DNA from: Ruminococcaceae bacterium UBA1213
Lineage (GTDB): Bacteria; Bacillota; Clostridia; Oscillospirales; Acutalibacteraceae
Length of the DNA: 8,671 bases
Direction of reading: 5' to 3'
Assembly (NCBI GenBank): GCA_002309275.1
Contig: DBXL01000119.1
Location: 6,237-14,907 of the forward strand
Shown: piece after piece, positions 1-6,254 of the stretch
Layout: each line of letters begins with the position of its first letter
Numbering within the stretch: position 1 is the stretch's first letter
Translations under genes and position numbers: made by a program
The notes under the pieces: generated by a model
The model's database searches: none
Seen by the model: only the letters and a program-made list of their open reading frames with translations
Told to the model about the DNA's origin: nothing

Positions 1-441
1 AATGCGGCTGTCAGAATGGAGGGAACTTCTAAAGAGTATATGCCGATAGAATTTCCGGCGGTGTCGGATTTCAAAGTGACAAGTGCATTGGTGAAGTCAG
101 CGGAAATGTTTGGTTACAGGTATCATGTCGGAACGGTGCAGAGCAAGGACTCTTTTTATGGACAGCATTCACCGGAAAGTATGCCTGTATCGTATGAATT
201 GGAGAATAAATGGAATGCATGGAAAAAAGCAGGGGTGCTTTCGTCGGAAATGGAAACGGCTGCATTATTCACAGCAGGTGCTGTAAGAGGTGTAAAAATG
301 GGGTGTGTATTGCACTCTTTGTGGAATCAGGAGAGAAAGAAGCTCGGCTATAAAGATAAAGATGATTTTGACACGGATATGGCAGTGAAAACGGCTGTCA
401 ATGCGTTGAAGATAATAATAAATGGTGATATGAATGGATAA
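1..441 (+). CDS. udp: Uridine phosphorylase, 3' part (5' end outside window)
   Basis: The reading frame is open from base 1 and ends at TAA 439-441, giving 146 residues of a protein normally about 250 long, so only the C-terminal 55-60% is present. The family cleaves uridine (or deoxyuridine) with phosphate to uracil and ribose-1-phosphate in pyrimidine salvage, in the cytoplasm. Visible family signatures are VRMEGTS at the start, the segment SKDSFYGQH (about 139-165), and SEMETAALF, whose Glu-Met-Glu (247-255) corresponds to the ribose-binding motif of nucleoside phosphorylases. A later NQER segment matches Clostridial uridine phosphorylases. The ATG at 16 is internal, because residues before it (NAAVR) already fit the family. 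The stop overlaps miaA by 8 bases, which suggests co-transcription and translational coupling. A related purine or broad-specificity phosphorylase is less likely. Confidence 0.9.
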   Translation, partial: NAAVRMEGTSKEYMPIEFPAVSDFKVTSALVKSAEMFGYRYHVGTVQSKDSFYGQHSPESMPVSYELENKWNAWKKAGVLSSEMETAALFTAGAVRGVKMGCVLHSLWNQERKKLGYKDKDDFDTDMAVKTAVNALKIIINGDMNG

Positions 442-1363
442 TAAAGTGATAGGGGTAGTGGGTGCTACGGCATCGGGAAAAACCTCACTTGCAATAAAGA
501 TTGCACAGAAGTATGACGGAGAGATTATTTCGGCAGACTCTATGCAGATATATAAAGGAATGAATATAGCGACGGCAAAGCCCGATAAAGAGGAGATGTG
601 CGGAATACCGCATCATATCATGGATTTTCTTGTGCCTGAGGAAACCTTTTCTGTATCACAGTATGTAGAAATGGCAAAAAGTAAGACAGAGGATATTTTG
701 TCAAGAGGGAAAATTCCGATAGTATGCGGAGGGACAGGGTTATATGTACGTTCCCTGGTGGAGAATATACAGTTTTCACCTGAACAGGCAGATGAAAATT
801 TAAGAAATGAACTGAATGAGAGATATGAAAAAGAGGGCGGAGAGGTGCTTTTAAAAGAGCTTGCGGAGTTTGATGAGGATATTGCAAAGACTCTGCACCC
901 GTCAAATAATAAGCGAATCATAAGGGCGATTGAGATATATCAAACAACAGGTATTACTATGTCGGAGCATATCAGAAAATCAAAAAGTATTCCGTCACCG
1001 TATGAATGGACAGTGCTGGGAATCGCATACAGGGACAGGCAGAAGTTATATGACAGGATAAATGCACGAGTGGATAGAATGCTTTCCATGGGACTTTTGG
1101 AGGAAACAAGGGAGTTTTATCAAAAACATATCGGAAAAACGGCAGTCGGTGCAATAGGCTATAAAGAGTTGAAGCCGTATCTTGACGGGGAAATGACTTT
1201 GGAGCAGGCTGTGGAAAATTTAAAGCAGGTCACAAGGAATTATGCAAAAAGGCAGATGACATGGTTTAAAAAAGATGAATATATCAAATGGATATATGCA
1301 GATGAATGCAGAGATGTTTTTGAGGAAGCGGAAAAAATTTTAGCATTGAGGTTTACAAAGTGA
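434..1363 (+). CDS. miaA: tRNA dimethylallyltransferase MiaA
   Basis: The enzyme transfers a dimethylallyl group from DMAPP to N6 of adenosine 37 in tRNAs reading codons that start with U (i6A37). This is the first step before MiaB methylthiolation. The product is 309 residues, normal for the family. Visible motifs are the P-loop GATASGKT at residues 10-17, DSMQIYKG at 35-42 with the conserved Asp35 and Gln38 region, GGTGLYV at 99-105, the conserved GAIGYKEL segment in the middle of the C-terminal half, and TRNYAKRQMTWF at 267-278 near the end. The ATG at 434 lies inside the end of udp (8-base overlap) and has only a weak GGTGA (424-428) as Shine-Dalgarno, so translation is probably coupled to udp. 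In many bacteria miaA sits next to mutL/hfq; that arrangement is not seen here. Identification is secure. Confidence 0.97.
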   Translation: MDNKVIGVVGATASGKTSLAIKIAQKYDGEIISADSMQIYKGMNIATAKPDKEEMCGIPHHIMDFLVPEETFSVSQYVEMAKSKTEDILSRGKIPIVCGGTGLYVRSLVENIQFSPEQADENLRNELNERYEKEGGEVLLKELAEFDEDIAKTLHPSNNKRIIRAIEIYQTTGITMSEHIRKSKSIPSPYEWTVLGIAYRDRQKLYDRINARVDRMLSMGLLEETREFYQKHIGKTAVGAIGYKELKPYLDGEMTLEQAVENLKQVTRNYAKRQMTWFKKDEYIKWIYADECRDVFEEAEKILALRFTK

Positions 1364-1380
1364 TAATACAGTGATAAAAT
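1352..1380 (+). promoter_or_regulatory. Predicted sigma-A promoter for the HlyD-like/sepF unit
   Basis: TTTACA (1352-1357) and TAAAAT (1375-1380) are each one base off the vegetative consensus and are separated by 17 bases. TG at 1372-1373 supplies an extended -10 element. The -35 box lies in the last codons of miaA and the -10 just after its stop. Transcription would begin near 1388, about 20 bases before the ATG at 1409. This suggests the next genes form a separate unit, possibly with some read-through from miaA, since I see no terminator between them. It is a prediction from motif match and position only. Confidence 0.55.
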
Positions 1381-1398
1381 TAATTTCAAGGGGAGAGT

Positions 1399-1403
1399 GA
1401 GGG
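1399..1403 (+). promoter_or_regulatory. Ribosome binding site that decides the HlyD-like start
   Basis: GAGGG at 1399-1403 stands 5 bases before ATG 1409. The in-frame GTG at 1397 has a purine-rich stretch (AAGGGGAG, 1388-1395) ending only one base away, which is too close to serve as its Shine-Dalgarno. ATG 1409 is therefore preferred. The result is a Lys-rich N-terminus directly followed by a membrane helix. Confidence 0.6.
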
Positions 1404-1408
1404 AAATA

Positions 1409-2725
1409 ATGAAAAAAAGTCTTGACAAGCAGATTGTCAGAAGGGTAATAGCAGCATTTGTGACAGTGCTTATTATTGTGTATCTGGGATATGTATTCGG
1501 CAGGGCAGGCTTTACGCAGGTAAAGACGATAAGTGCAATGCAGACAACCGTATATGATTCAATAGATGTCAATGCCTATATTGTGAGAAGTGAAAAGTAT
1601 ATTGAATACAAGGGGAACGGTGTGATTTCATACACTGTTTCGGACGGTGACAAGGTGTCGAAAAATGAAAATATTGCAGATATTTTTGAAAGTGCGAATA
1701 CCTCCAGTAAAAAACAGGAGCTTGATGAACTTGAAAAGAAATTGGCATCACTGGAACAGCTTGAAAAAAATATAGGCACGTTTACGCAAACACCTGATGA
1801 AATAGATAAGTCTGTCAGTGAATTTCTCAGCCGAGCCAATATCAGTGTATCAGAGGGGAATCTGAAAGCAGCTGATAAAAATATCCTTGATGTGCTGTAT
1901 TGTATCAATGAAAGACAGCTTATTACAGAAAAATCTGTAAGCTATCAGGAAAAAATAGATGAAATCAAGGCAAGAATAGAGGAAATAAAGAAATCCGACA
2001 ATGCTGTGCAGAAAAATAACGGAATCAATGCATCGGTATCAGGGTATTTTTCCAGTCATACGGACGGATATGAACAGGCATTTGACGTATCCAAATTAAA
2101 GGAGCTGACTCCCGGAGCGTTGGGTGAAGACAAAATACAAAAAAAAGATGTTTCCCAAAATGTCATAGGAAAAATCATTGATAAAGTGTATTGGTATATT
2201 ATATTTGAAGTCAGCAGTGAGGATACACTCAAAATCAAGAATGCGGCATATCTGAAAGTGAATATTCCGGTTGTATCAAATGATAATATACTGCTGGAAA
2301 CGGAGTGTATTAATCAGCCGGATAAATCGGGGAATTCCCTTGTTGTGATGAAGGGAACATATATGAATGAGCAGATGTCCAATATCAGAAATGAAGATGT
2401 TTCTATTATGCTTGATGATTTCACGGGAATATATGTGCCGAAAACAGCCGTACATGAAAAAGTGCTGAAATACACAAGCACCGATGATGAGGGAAATGAA
2501 AAGACTGTTGAAAAAAGTACATCAGGCGTTTATGTAAGAATAGGAAATGAAATATCCTTCAGGCAGATAGAGCCGATTTATTCGGGAGATGACTATGTTA
2601 TCAGTAATGTATCCATCAAAGAGGAGAATACGGCAGATGATACGGAAGTGCTGAGGATATATGACCAGATAGTGACGGAAGGAGCCAATCTTTATGACGG
2701 AAAAATTATCCAGAGAAGTTCTTGA
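1409..2725 (+). CDS. HlyD-like single-pass membrane protein, function unknown
   Basis: The protein is 438 residues from ATG 1409; a GTG at 1397 would add four. A short basic N-terminus is followed by one hydrophobic helix at about residues 13-30, so the bulk should lie outside the membrane. Residues about 66-93 (EYKGNGVISYTVSDGDKVSKNENIADIF in outline, around the GxI...DGD.V core) resemble the first half of the lipoyl/barrel-sandwich fold of HlyD/AcrA-type adaptors. Two predicted coiled-coil stretches follow (about 101-121 and 179-196). A segment near 205-222 (ASVSGYFSS) looks like the returning half of the barrel-sandwich, and a beta-rich C-terminal part follows. Family members usually bridge an inner-membrane transporter to an outer partner, but no transporter gene is adjacent. 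Its unit with yggS, sepF and divIVA suggests a role at the cell envelope or division site, which is inference. The end overlaps yggS by 32 bases. The general fold assignment is fairly good; the function is open. Confidence 0.75.
   Translation: MKKSLDKQIVRRVIAAFVTVLIIVYLGYVFGRAGFTQVKTISAMQTTVYDSIDVNAYIVRSEKYIEYKGNGVISYTVSDGDKVSKNENIADIFESANTSSKKQELDELEKKLASLEQLEKNIGTFTQTPDEIDKSVSEFLSRANISVSEGNLKAADKNILDVLYCINERQLITEKSVSYQEKIDEIKARIEEIKKSDNAVQKNNGINASVSGYFSSHTDGYEQAFDVSKLKELTPGALGEDKIQKKDVSQNVIGKIIDKVYWYIIFEVSSEDTLKIKNAAYLKVNIPVVSNDNILLETECINQPDKSGNSLVVMKGTYMNEQMSNIRNEDVSIMLDDFTGIYVPKTAVHEKVLKYTSTDDEGNEKTVEKSTSGVYVRIGNEISFRQIEPIYSGDDYVISNVSIKEENTADDTEVLRIYDQIVTEGANLYDGKIIQRSS
2679..2684 (+). 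promoter_or_regulatory. Shine-Dalgarno for yggS inside the upstream gene
   Basis: AAGGAG at 2679-2684 is a strong match 9 bases before ATG 2694, and it lies within the last codons of the HlyD-like gene. It supports the overlapping start at 2694. Confidence 0.75.
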
Positions 2726-3419
2726 GAATGTAAGGGCGAATTATCTTGAGATAACGGAGAAGATTGCAAGGGCGGCGGAGAAGTCGGGAAGAACTCCCGA
2801 AGAAATTACCTTTCTTGCGGCAACAAAGACAGTCGAGCCTGCTGTTATCAATTATGCGGTTTCGCTCGGACTGAAGCATATAGGTGAAAACAAAGTACAG
2901 GAGCTTTTGTCAAAATATGAGGAATATGACCTTCAGAACTGTGACCTGCAGTTTATAGGGCATTTGCAGACAAATAAAGTAAGACAAATAATAGATAAAG
3001 TATCCATGATACAGTCTGTTGACAGTGAGAAGCTTGCAGCGGAAATTGCCAAGCAGAGTGTCAAAAACGGAATTGTTTCCAATGTGCTGATAGAGGTGAA
3101 CATCGGCAGAGAGGAAAATAAATCAGGCGTGCTTGCGGAGGAGCTTGGAGAGCTTATCGGCAGGGTATCGGAAATGCCCAATATCAGAATAAGGGGATTG
3201 ATGACAATACCGCCTGTATGTAAAGAAAAAATGGAAGTCTGCAAATTTTTTGATAAAATGTATCAATTATTTATTGACTTTTCGAGTGAAAAATCGGATA
3301 ATGTATGTATGGACTATCTTTCAATGGGTATGTCTGATGATTACGAGGAAGCTGTGCTTTCAGGAGCCAATATGGTGAGGATAGGTTCCCGCCTGTTTGG
3401 ACAGAGAATTTACAGGTGA
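2694..3419 (+). CDS. yggS: YggS/YlmE (PLPBP) family pyridoxal phosphate homeostasis protein
   Basis: This cytoplasmic family binds pyridoxal 5'-phosphate on a single TIM-barrel domain. It has no proven catalytic reaction and affects B6 vitamer and amino-acid balance. The 241 residues match the usual 225-245. Visible signatures are the PLP lysine in FLAATKTV (Lys45), GENKVQELL, FIGHLQTNKVR, IQSVDS, GLMTIPP, and the C-terminal SMGMSDDYEEAV..GANMVRIGSRLFG phosphate-binding region. The start at 2694 is backed by AAGGAG 9 bases upstream and overlaps the previous gene by 32 bases. In Bacillus the homologue ylmE also stands just before sepF (ylmF), so this is a conserved neighbour of the division genes. 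The identification is secure; the reason for the linkage is unknown. Confidence 0.96.
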   Translation: MTEKLSREVLENVRANYLEITEKIARAAEKSGRTPEEITFLAATKTVEPAVINYAVSLGLKHIGENKVQELLSKYEEYDLQNCDLQFIGHLQTNKVRQIIDKVSMIQSVDSEKLAAEIAKQSVKNGIVSNVLIEVNIGREENKSGVLAEELGELIGRVSEMPNIRIRGLMTIPPVCKEKMEVCKFFDKMYQLFIDFSSEKSDNVCMDYLSMGMSDDYEEAVLSGANMVRIGSRLFGQRIYR

Positions 3420-3456
3420 CTTTGTTAAATAAAATGATTTTGGAGGAAGAAAAGTT

Positions 3457-3951
3457 ATGGGTTGGATGATGGAAAAATTCGGCAGTATGATGAAAGCTGA
3501 AGAAGAAGATATGTCTGATGACTACGAAGATCACTACATTGACGGCAGTGATGAGGAAGAAGGAGAAGCGGAAGCTCCGGCTGAAAATAATAATGACGAT
3601 CAGCAGAAGGGAAGTGAGGAAGTGGCTGAAAATACAGAAGCAAATGCACCGGAGGCACAGGAGGAGGACAAAAAAGTTCATTTTGTTCTTTTCAAGCCGG
3701 AAACATTTGATAAGGATATTACAACAATGGCAGACAGGTTCATTGAAAAGGATACTCTTATTCTGAACATGGAGCAGACTAATAAAGATGTTGCCAAGAG
3801 AATCATAGACTTTTTGGGCGGTGTTGCATACGCACACAGCGGAAAAATAAGCAGAGTTGCCGAAGATACTTATATCGTTATGCCGAGTCATATCGACATC
3901 ACAGGTGACGACCTTATGGACGAAGTTGAAAGCGATAACGTATATTTTTGA
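3457..3951 (+). CDS. sepF: Cell division protein SepF
   Basis: SepF is a cytoplasmic FtsZ-binding protein that anchors the Z ring to the membrane and can form rings of its own. The product is 164 residues. The N-terminus (MGWMMEKFGSMMK, 1-13) has the size and amphipathic character of the membrane-binding helix. Residues 15-71 are a disordered linker that is extraordinarily acidic (26 of 57 are Asp or Glu). Residues about 73-160 are the conserved core, with VHFVLFKPETF, DVAKRIIDFLGG (Gly121-Gly122), the AYAHSGKISRV turn and TYIVMPSHIDI. GGAGG-like GGAGG (3442-3446) lies 10 bases before the ATG. It follows yggS by 37 bases and precedes divIVA by 37. ylmG and ylmH, usually next in Bacillus, are missing. 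Identification is secure. Confidence 0.96.
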   Translation: MGWMMEKFGSMMKAEEEDMSDDYEDHYIDGSDEEEGEAEAPAENNNDDQQKGSEEVAENTEANAPEAQEEDKKVHFVLFKPETFDKDITTMADRFIEKDTLILNMEQTNKDVAKRIIDFLGGVAYAHSGKISRVAEDTYIVMPSHIDITGDDLMDEVESDNVYF

Positions 3952-3988
3952 TGTTTCATAAATATGCTGTGCGGAAAGGACGGTTCAT

Positions 3989-4783
3989 ATGCTGACATTG
4001 AGTGAAATAGAGAATATCCGTTTCAGGGAGGTATCACGGTTTTCCTTTATCAAGGGATATGCTTGTGATGACGTTGACAATTTTGTTGACGAAGTGACGG
4101 AAACTGTAAAAAGTCTTGAAAATAAGATAGCCGAGCTTGAAGAACAGATAAAGGTGCATGAGGAAAAAGCCGACAGCGTGCAGAATGCTATCATAACAGC
4201 GGAGATAGCAGCTAAAAAGCTGATGAAAGAGGCATCTTCCAAGGCAGAAAAAATTATGAGTGAAGCTGTCGAAAAATCGAAGAAAATAGAAGAGGAGTCA
4301 GAAAAGACTGCTCAGAACAATTTCTATGAAGCAGGTGAAAAGGCAAGAATTATTCTTGACAATGCCCTTTCGGGTTCGGCACAGTGTGTTGAAGAAAACA
4401 ACAGGATAATAGAAGACCAGAAAGTTTATATATCGGTTTTGCAGGACGAGTCATCAAAATTCAAGGCAAATTTGCTTGAGATGTATAAAAAGCAGATTGA
4501 ATTTGTTGAAAAGCTGCCATGTGACGAGGAGTGTAAAAAATATCAGGCGGGCATGAATGAAAGCTATCCCACAGAAAAGCCTCTGACGGCAGATACGGTT
4601 GTTGAAAAGCTCAGGGAGAATGCCGAAAAGGCTGAAATACATAAAAAAGAGGGCAGACAGATAACCGTTGAAACCAGTGACGGCAAAAGGGAAATTGCAG
4701 AAGATGAAGTAGTATTCAATTCTTCGGGCGTAGCGAATAAATTTGACGGTCTCAAAATCAACTTTGTAAATGAAAAAGGCTGA
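3989..4783 (+). CDS. divIVA: DivIVA-family coiled-coil scaffold protein
   Basis: DivIVA proteins bind curved membrane at poles and septa through a short N-terminal domain, and recruit division or cell-wall partners through long coiled coils. The product is 264 residues. It opens with MLTLSEIENIRF and has FIKGYACDDVDNFVDEV at 20-36, matching the RGYDxxEVDxFLDxV signature. A coiled coil follows immediately (about 37-65), and a long Ala/Glu/Lys-rich helical region runs to about 175. The C-terminal 90 residues are charged and probably disordered. Two features differ from Bacillus DivIVA: the Phe-Arg membrane-contact pair is Ile21-Lys22, and the loop before it appears about five residues longer with Phe18 and Phe20. 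AAAGGA (3975-3980) lies 8 bases before the ATG. The position after sepF agrees with the conserved cluster. It could equally be named a GpsB/DivIVA-domain paralogue. Confidence 0.9.
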   Translation: MLTLSEIENIRFREVSRFSFIKGYACDDVDNFVDEVTETVKSLENKIAELEEQIKVHEEKADSVQNAIITAEIAAKKLMKEASSKAEKIMSEAVEKSKKIEEESEKTAQNNFYEAGEKARIILDNALSGSAQCVEENNRIIEDQKVYISVLQDESSKFKANLLEMYKKQIEFVEKLPCDEECKKYQAGMNESYPTEKPLTADTVVEKLRENAEKAEIHKKEGRQITVETSDGKREIAEDEVVFNSSGVANKFDGLKINFVNEKG

Positions 4784-4787
4784 AAAC

Positions 4788-4824
4788 ATGGGGAAACTGA
4801 ATGCAGGTTTCCCCGTTATTATTT
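4788..4824 (+). terminator. Hairpin with T-rich tail between divIVA and lspA
   Basis: Perfect 8-base arms GGGGAAAC (4790-4797) and GTTTCCCC (4807-4814) enclose a 9-base loop. An A-T and a G-T pair can extend the stem to 4788-4816. The tail GTTATTATTT is T-rich but broken by A. It begins five bases after the divIVA stop and ends just before the lspA Shine-Dalgarno. It is likely an intrinsic terminator, perhaps partial, because I find no convincing promoter between it and lspA. Confidence 0.65.
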
Positions 4825-4825
4825 G

Positions 4826-4831
4826 AGGAGG
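4826..4831 (+). promoter_or_regulatory. Strong Shine-Dalgarno for lspA TTG start
   Basis: AGGAGG at 4826-4831 is a full consensus site 7 bases before TTG 4839, and no in-frame ATG or GTG exists near the expected N-terminus. This fixes the TTG as the start. The site begins only about ten bases after the stem of the preceding hairpin, so the hairpin could affect ribosome access. Confidence 0.75.
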
Positions 4832-4838
4832 GAGCAGT

Positions 4839-5306
4839 TTGGCAGTTACTTTAACGATCATTCTGATATGTTCGGCAGTCCTTGCAGGCATTGACCAGAT
4901 TATCAAATATTTTATTCTGAATGGTCTTGCACCTGCGGGAAGCGTTCCTGTAATAGATAATGTATTTTATCTTGTCTATGTCGAGAACAGGGGAATTGCT
5001 TTCGGAATGTTTCAGGGAATGTTTGGGATATTTTCGGTATTGACTGTTGTGATTATAGGTGTTTTTATCTATATGATAGTGAAAAAGACCTTTACGGGAA
5101 AGATGTTTTATATATCATCCGCTCTTGTCATAGGAGGCGGTCTTGGAAATCTGATTGACCGTGTTTTCAGGGGATTTGTTGTAGATTATATTGCATTGTC
5201 ATTTTTTCCGCCTGTCTGTAATTTTGCGGATTACTGTGTGACAATAGGTGCGGTCCTGCTTGCCATTTCCCTTATTGCAGGCATGAAAGGAAATCAGAAT
5301 GAATGA
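4839..5306 (+). CDS. lspA: Lipoprotein signal peptidase LspA (signal peptidase II)
   Basis: LspA is an integral membrane aspartyl protease that removes the signal peptide from prolipoproteins after diacylglyceryl modification by Lgt. The 155 residues match the family length. Four hydrophobic segments are visible (about 4-24, 62-81, 89-104 and 134-151). Conserved blocks are GIDQIIKYF at 17-25, VENRGIAFGMF at 48-58, GGLGNLIDR at 100-108, VVDYI at 114-118 and NFADYCVTIG at 128-137. The catalytic pair corresponds to Asp116 and Asp131. These two are 15 residues apart, closer than in the homologues I recall, and the usual FN before the second Asp is CN. The start is TTG with a consensus AGGAGG. The stop overlaps the next gene by 8 bases, as in the lspA-ylyB pair of Bacillus. 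Identification is secure. Confidence 0.96.
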   Translation: MAVTLTIILICSAVLAGIDQIIKYFILNGLAPAGSVPVIDNVFYLVYVENRGIAFGMFQGMFGIFSVLTVVIIGVFIYMIVKKTFTGKMFYISSALVIGGGLGNLIDRVFRGFVVDYIALSFFPPVCNFADYCVTIGAVLLAISLIAGMKGNQNE

Positions 5307-6210
5307 AATAGTTTTAAAAGCGGAGGAAACCTCTGCCAATGCCAGAATTGATAAATATATTGCAGAGAATGTCGAAAATATGACACGTTCCGCCGTTCAA
5401 AAGCTGATTGCAGAGGGCTGTGTGACCATCAACGGCAAAATTCCCGATAAAAATTTAAAGCTGAAAACAGGCGATGAAATAAAAATTAATCTGCCTGAGC
5501 CTGAAATTTGCGAAGCTCTGCCCGAAAATATTCCGCTTGACATTGTTTATGAAGATGAAGATTTGCTTGTTGTGAATAAGCCGAGAGGAATGGTAGTACA
5601 CCCCGCAACGGGAAATTATACAGGTACGCTTGTCAATGCCTTGATGTATCATTGCGGTGACAGGCTTTCAGGTATTAATGGTGTTATCAGACCGGGCATT
5701 GTTCACAGAATCGATAAAGATACAAGCGGACTTCTGATAGTTGCCAAAAATGACTTTGCACACAATATTCTTGCGGAGCAGATAAAAGAACACTCTTTTA
5801 CAAGAAAATATCAGGCTGTTGTAGTGGGAAATCTCAAAGATGATACAGGCACAGTCAATGCCCCCGTCGGCAGACATCAGACTGACCGAAAAAAAATGGC
5901 TGTAACTCTGAAAAATTCGAGGAACGCCGTGACGCATTACAAAGTGATTGCAAGATATAACGGTTATACTCATGTGGAACTTACCCTTGAAACAGGGCGT
6001 ACCCATCAGATAAGAGTGCATATGGCTTATATAGGTCACCCTGTTGCAGGCGATTCTGTATATGGGGGTAAAAAGTATCTTGCCAAATTGAACGGTCAGT
6101 GCCTGCACGCTTACTATATTTCATTCACGCACCCACGCACGAATGAGATACTTTCCTTTTCTGCACCTCTGCCTGACTATTTCACAGACTTCCTTGAATC
6201 CATCAGGTGA
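5299..6210 (+). CDS. rluD: RluD-family 23S rRNA pseudouridine synthase with S4 domain
   Basis: The family converts uridines to pseudouridine in large-subunit rRNA. The 303 residues are normal for RluD/YlyB. The N-terminal S4 RNA-binding domain covers about residues 14-65 (RIDKYIAE..., RSAVQKLIAEGCVTINGK). The catalytic domain follows, with YEDEDLLVVNKPRGMVVHP at 84-102, the active-site motif HRIDKDTSGLLIVAKN starting at 136 with the catalytic Asp139, RKYQAVVVG, and the later ETGRTHQIRVHMAYIGHPVAGDSVYGG block. AAAGG (5286-5290) lies 8 bases before the ATG, and the start overlaps lspA by 8 bases. Bacillus ylyB is likewise directly downstream of lspA. The exact rRNA positions modified cannot be read from sequence; the C/D/A subtype assignment rests on the S4 domain and context. 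Confidence 0.95.
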   Translation: MNEIVLKAEETSANARIDKYIAENVENMTRSAVQKLIAEGCVTINGKIPDKNLKLKTGDEIKINLPEPEICEALPENIPLDIVYEDEDLLVVNKPRGMVVHPATGNYTGTLVNALMYHCGDRLSGINGVIRPGIVHRIDKDTSGLLIVAKNDFAHNILAEQIKEHSFTRKYQAVVVGNLKDDTGTVNAPVGRHQTDRKKMAVTLKNSRNAVTHYKVIARYNGYTHVELTLETGRTHQIRVHMAYIGHPVAGDSVYGGKKYLAKLNGQCLHAYYISFTHPRTNEILSFSAPLPDYFTDFLESIR

Positions 6211-6213
6211 CGG

Positions 6214-6254
6214 AATACAATATATAGTATCATATTGAAAATGAAATACAATAT
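6214..6254 (+). repeat. Direct repeat AATACAATAT, two copies
   Basis: The 10-base unit AATACAATAT occurs at 6214-6223 and 6245-6254, 31 bases apart start to start (close to three helical turns). It lies immediately after the rluD stop. An inverted copy of its core, ATATTG (6232-6237), lies between them, so the cores alternate in orientation. The region is AT-rich, which raises the chance of coincidence. Confidence 0.5.

Noticed and set aside
1240..1572. 110-codon minus-strand frame across the miaA end and HlyD-like start
   Set aside because: It is antisense to the miaA 3' end, the predicted promoter and the HlyD-like membrane helix, with no recognisable motif.
3409..3435. Possible sepF promoter TTTACA ... 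TAAAAT over the yggS stop
   Set aside because: The spacer is only 15 bases and no extended -10 is present, so the match is too weak to list, although it resembles the better promoter at 1352-1380.
3271..3891. 206-codon open frame on the minus strand opposite yggS/sepF
   Set aside because: It lies antisense to two secure genes, is Phe/His/Ser/Ile-rich as expected from the complement of acidic coding sequence, and shows no recognisable family. It is a shadow frame.
4784..4838. T-box or other riboswitch remnant left from a lost ileS gene between divIVA and lspA
   Set aside because: The gap is only 55 bases with a single hairpin and no T-box core sequence, so there is nothing to support a riboswitch.
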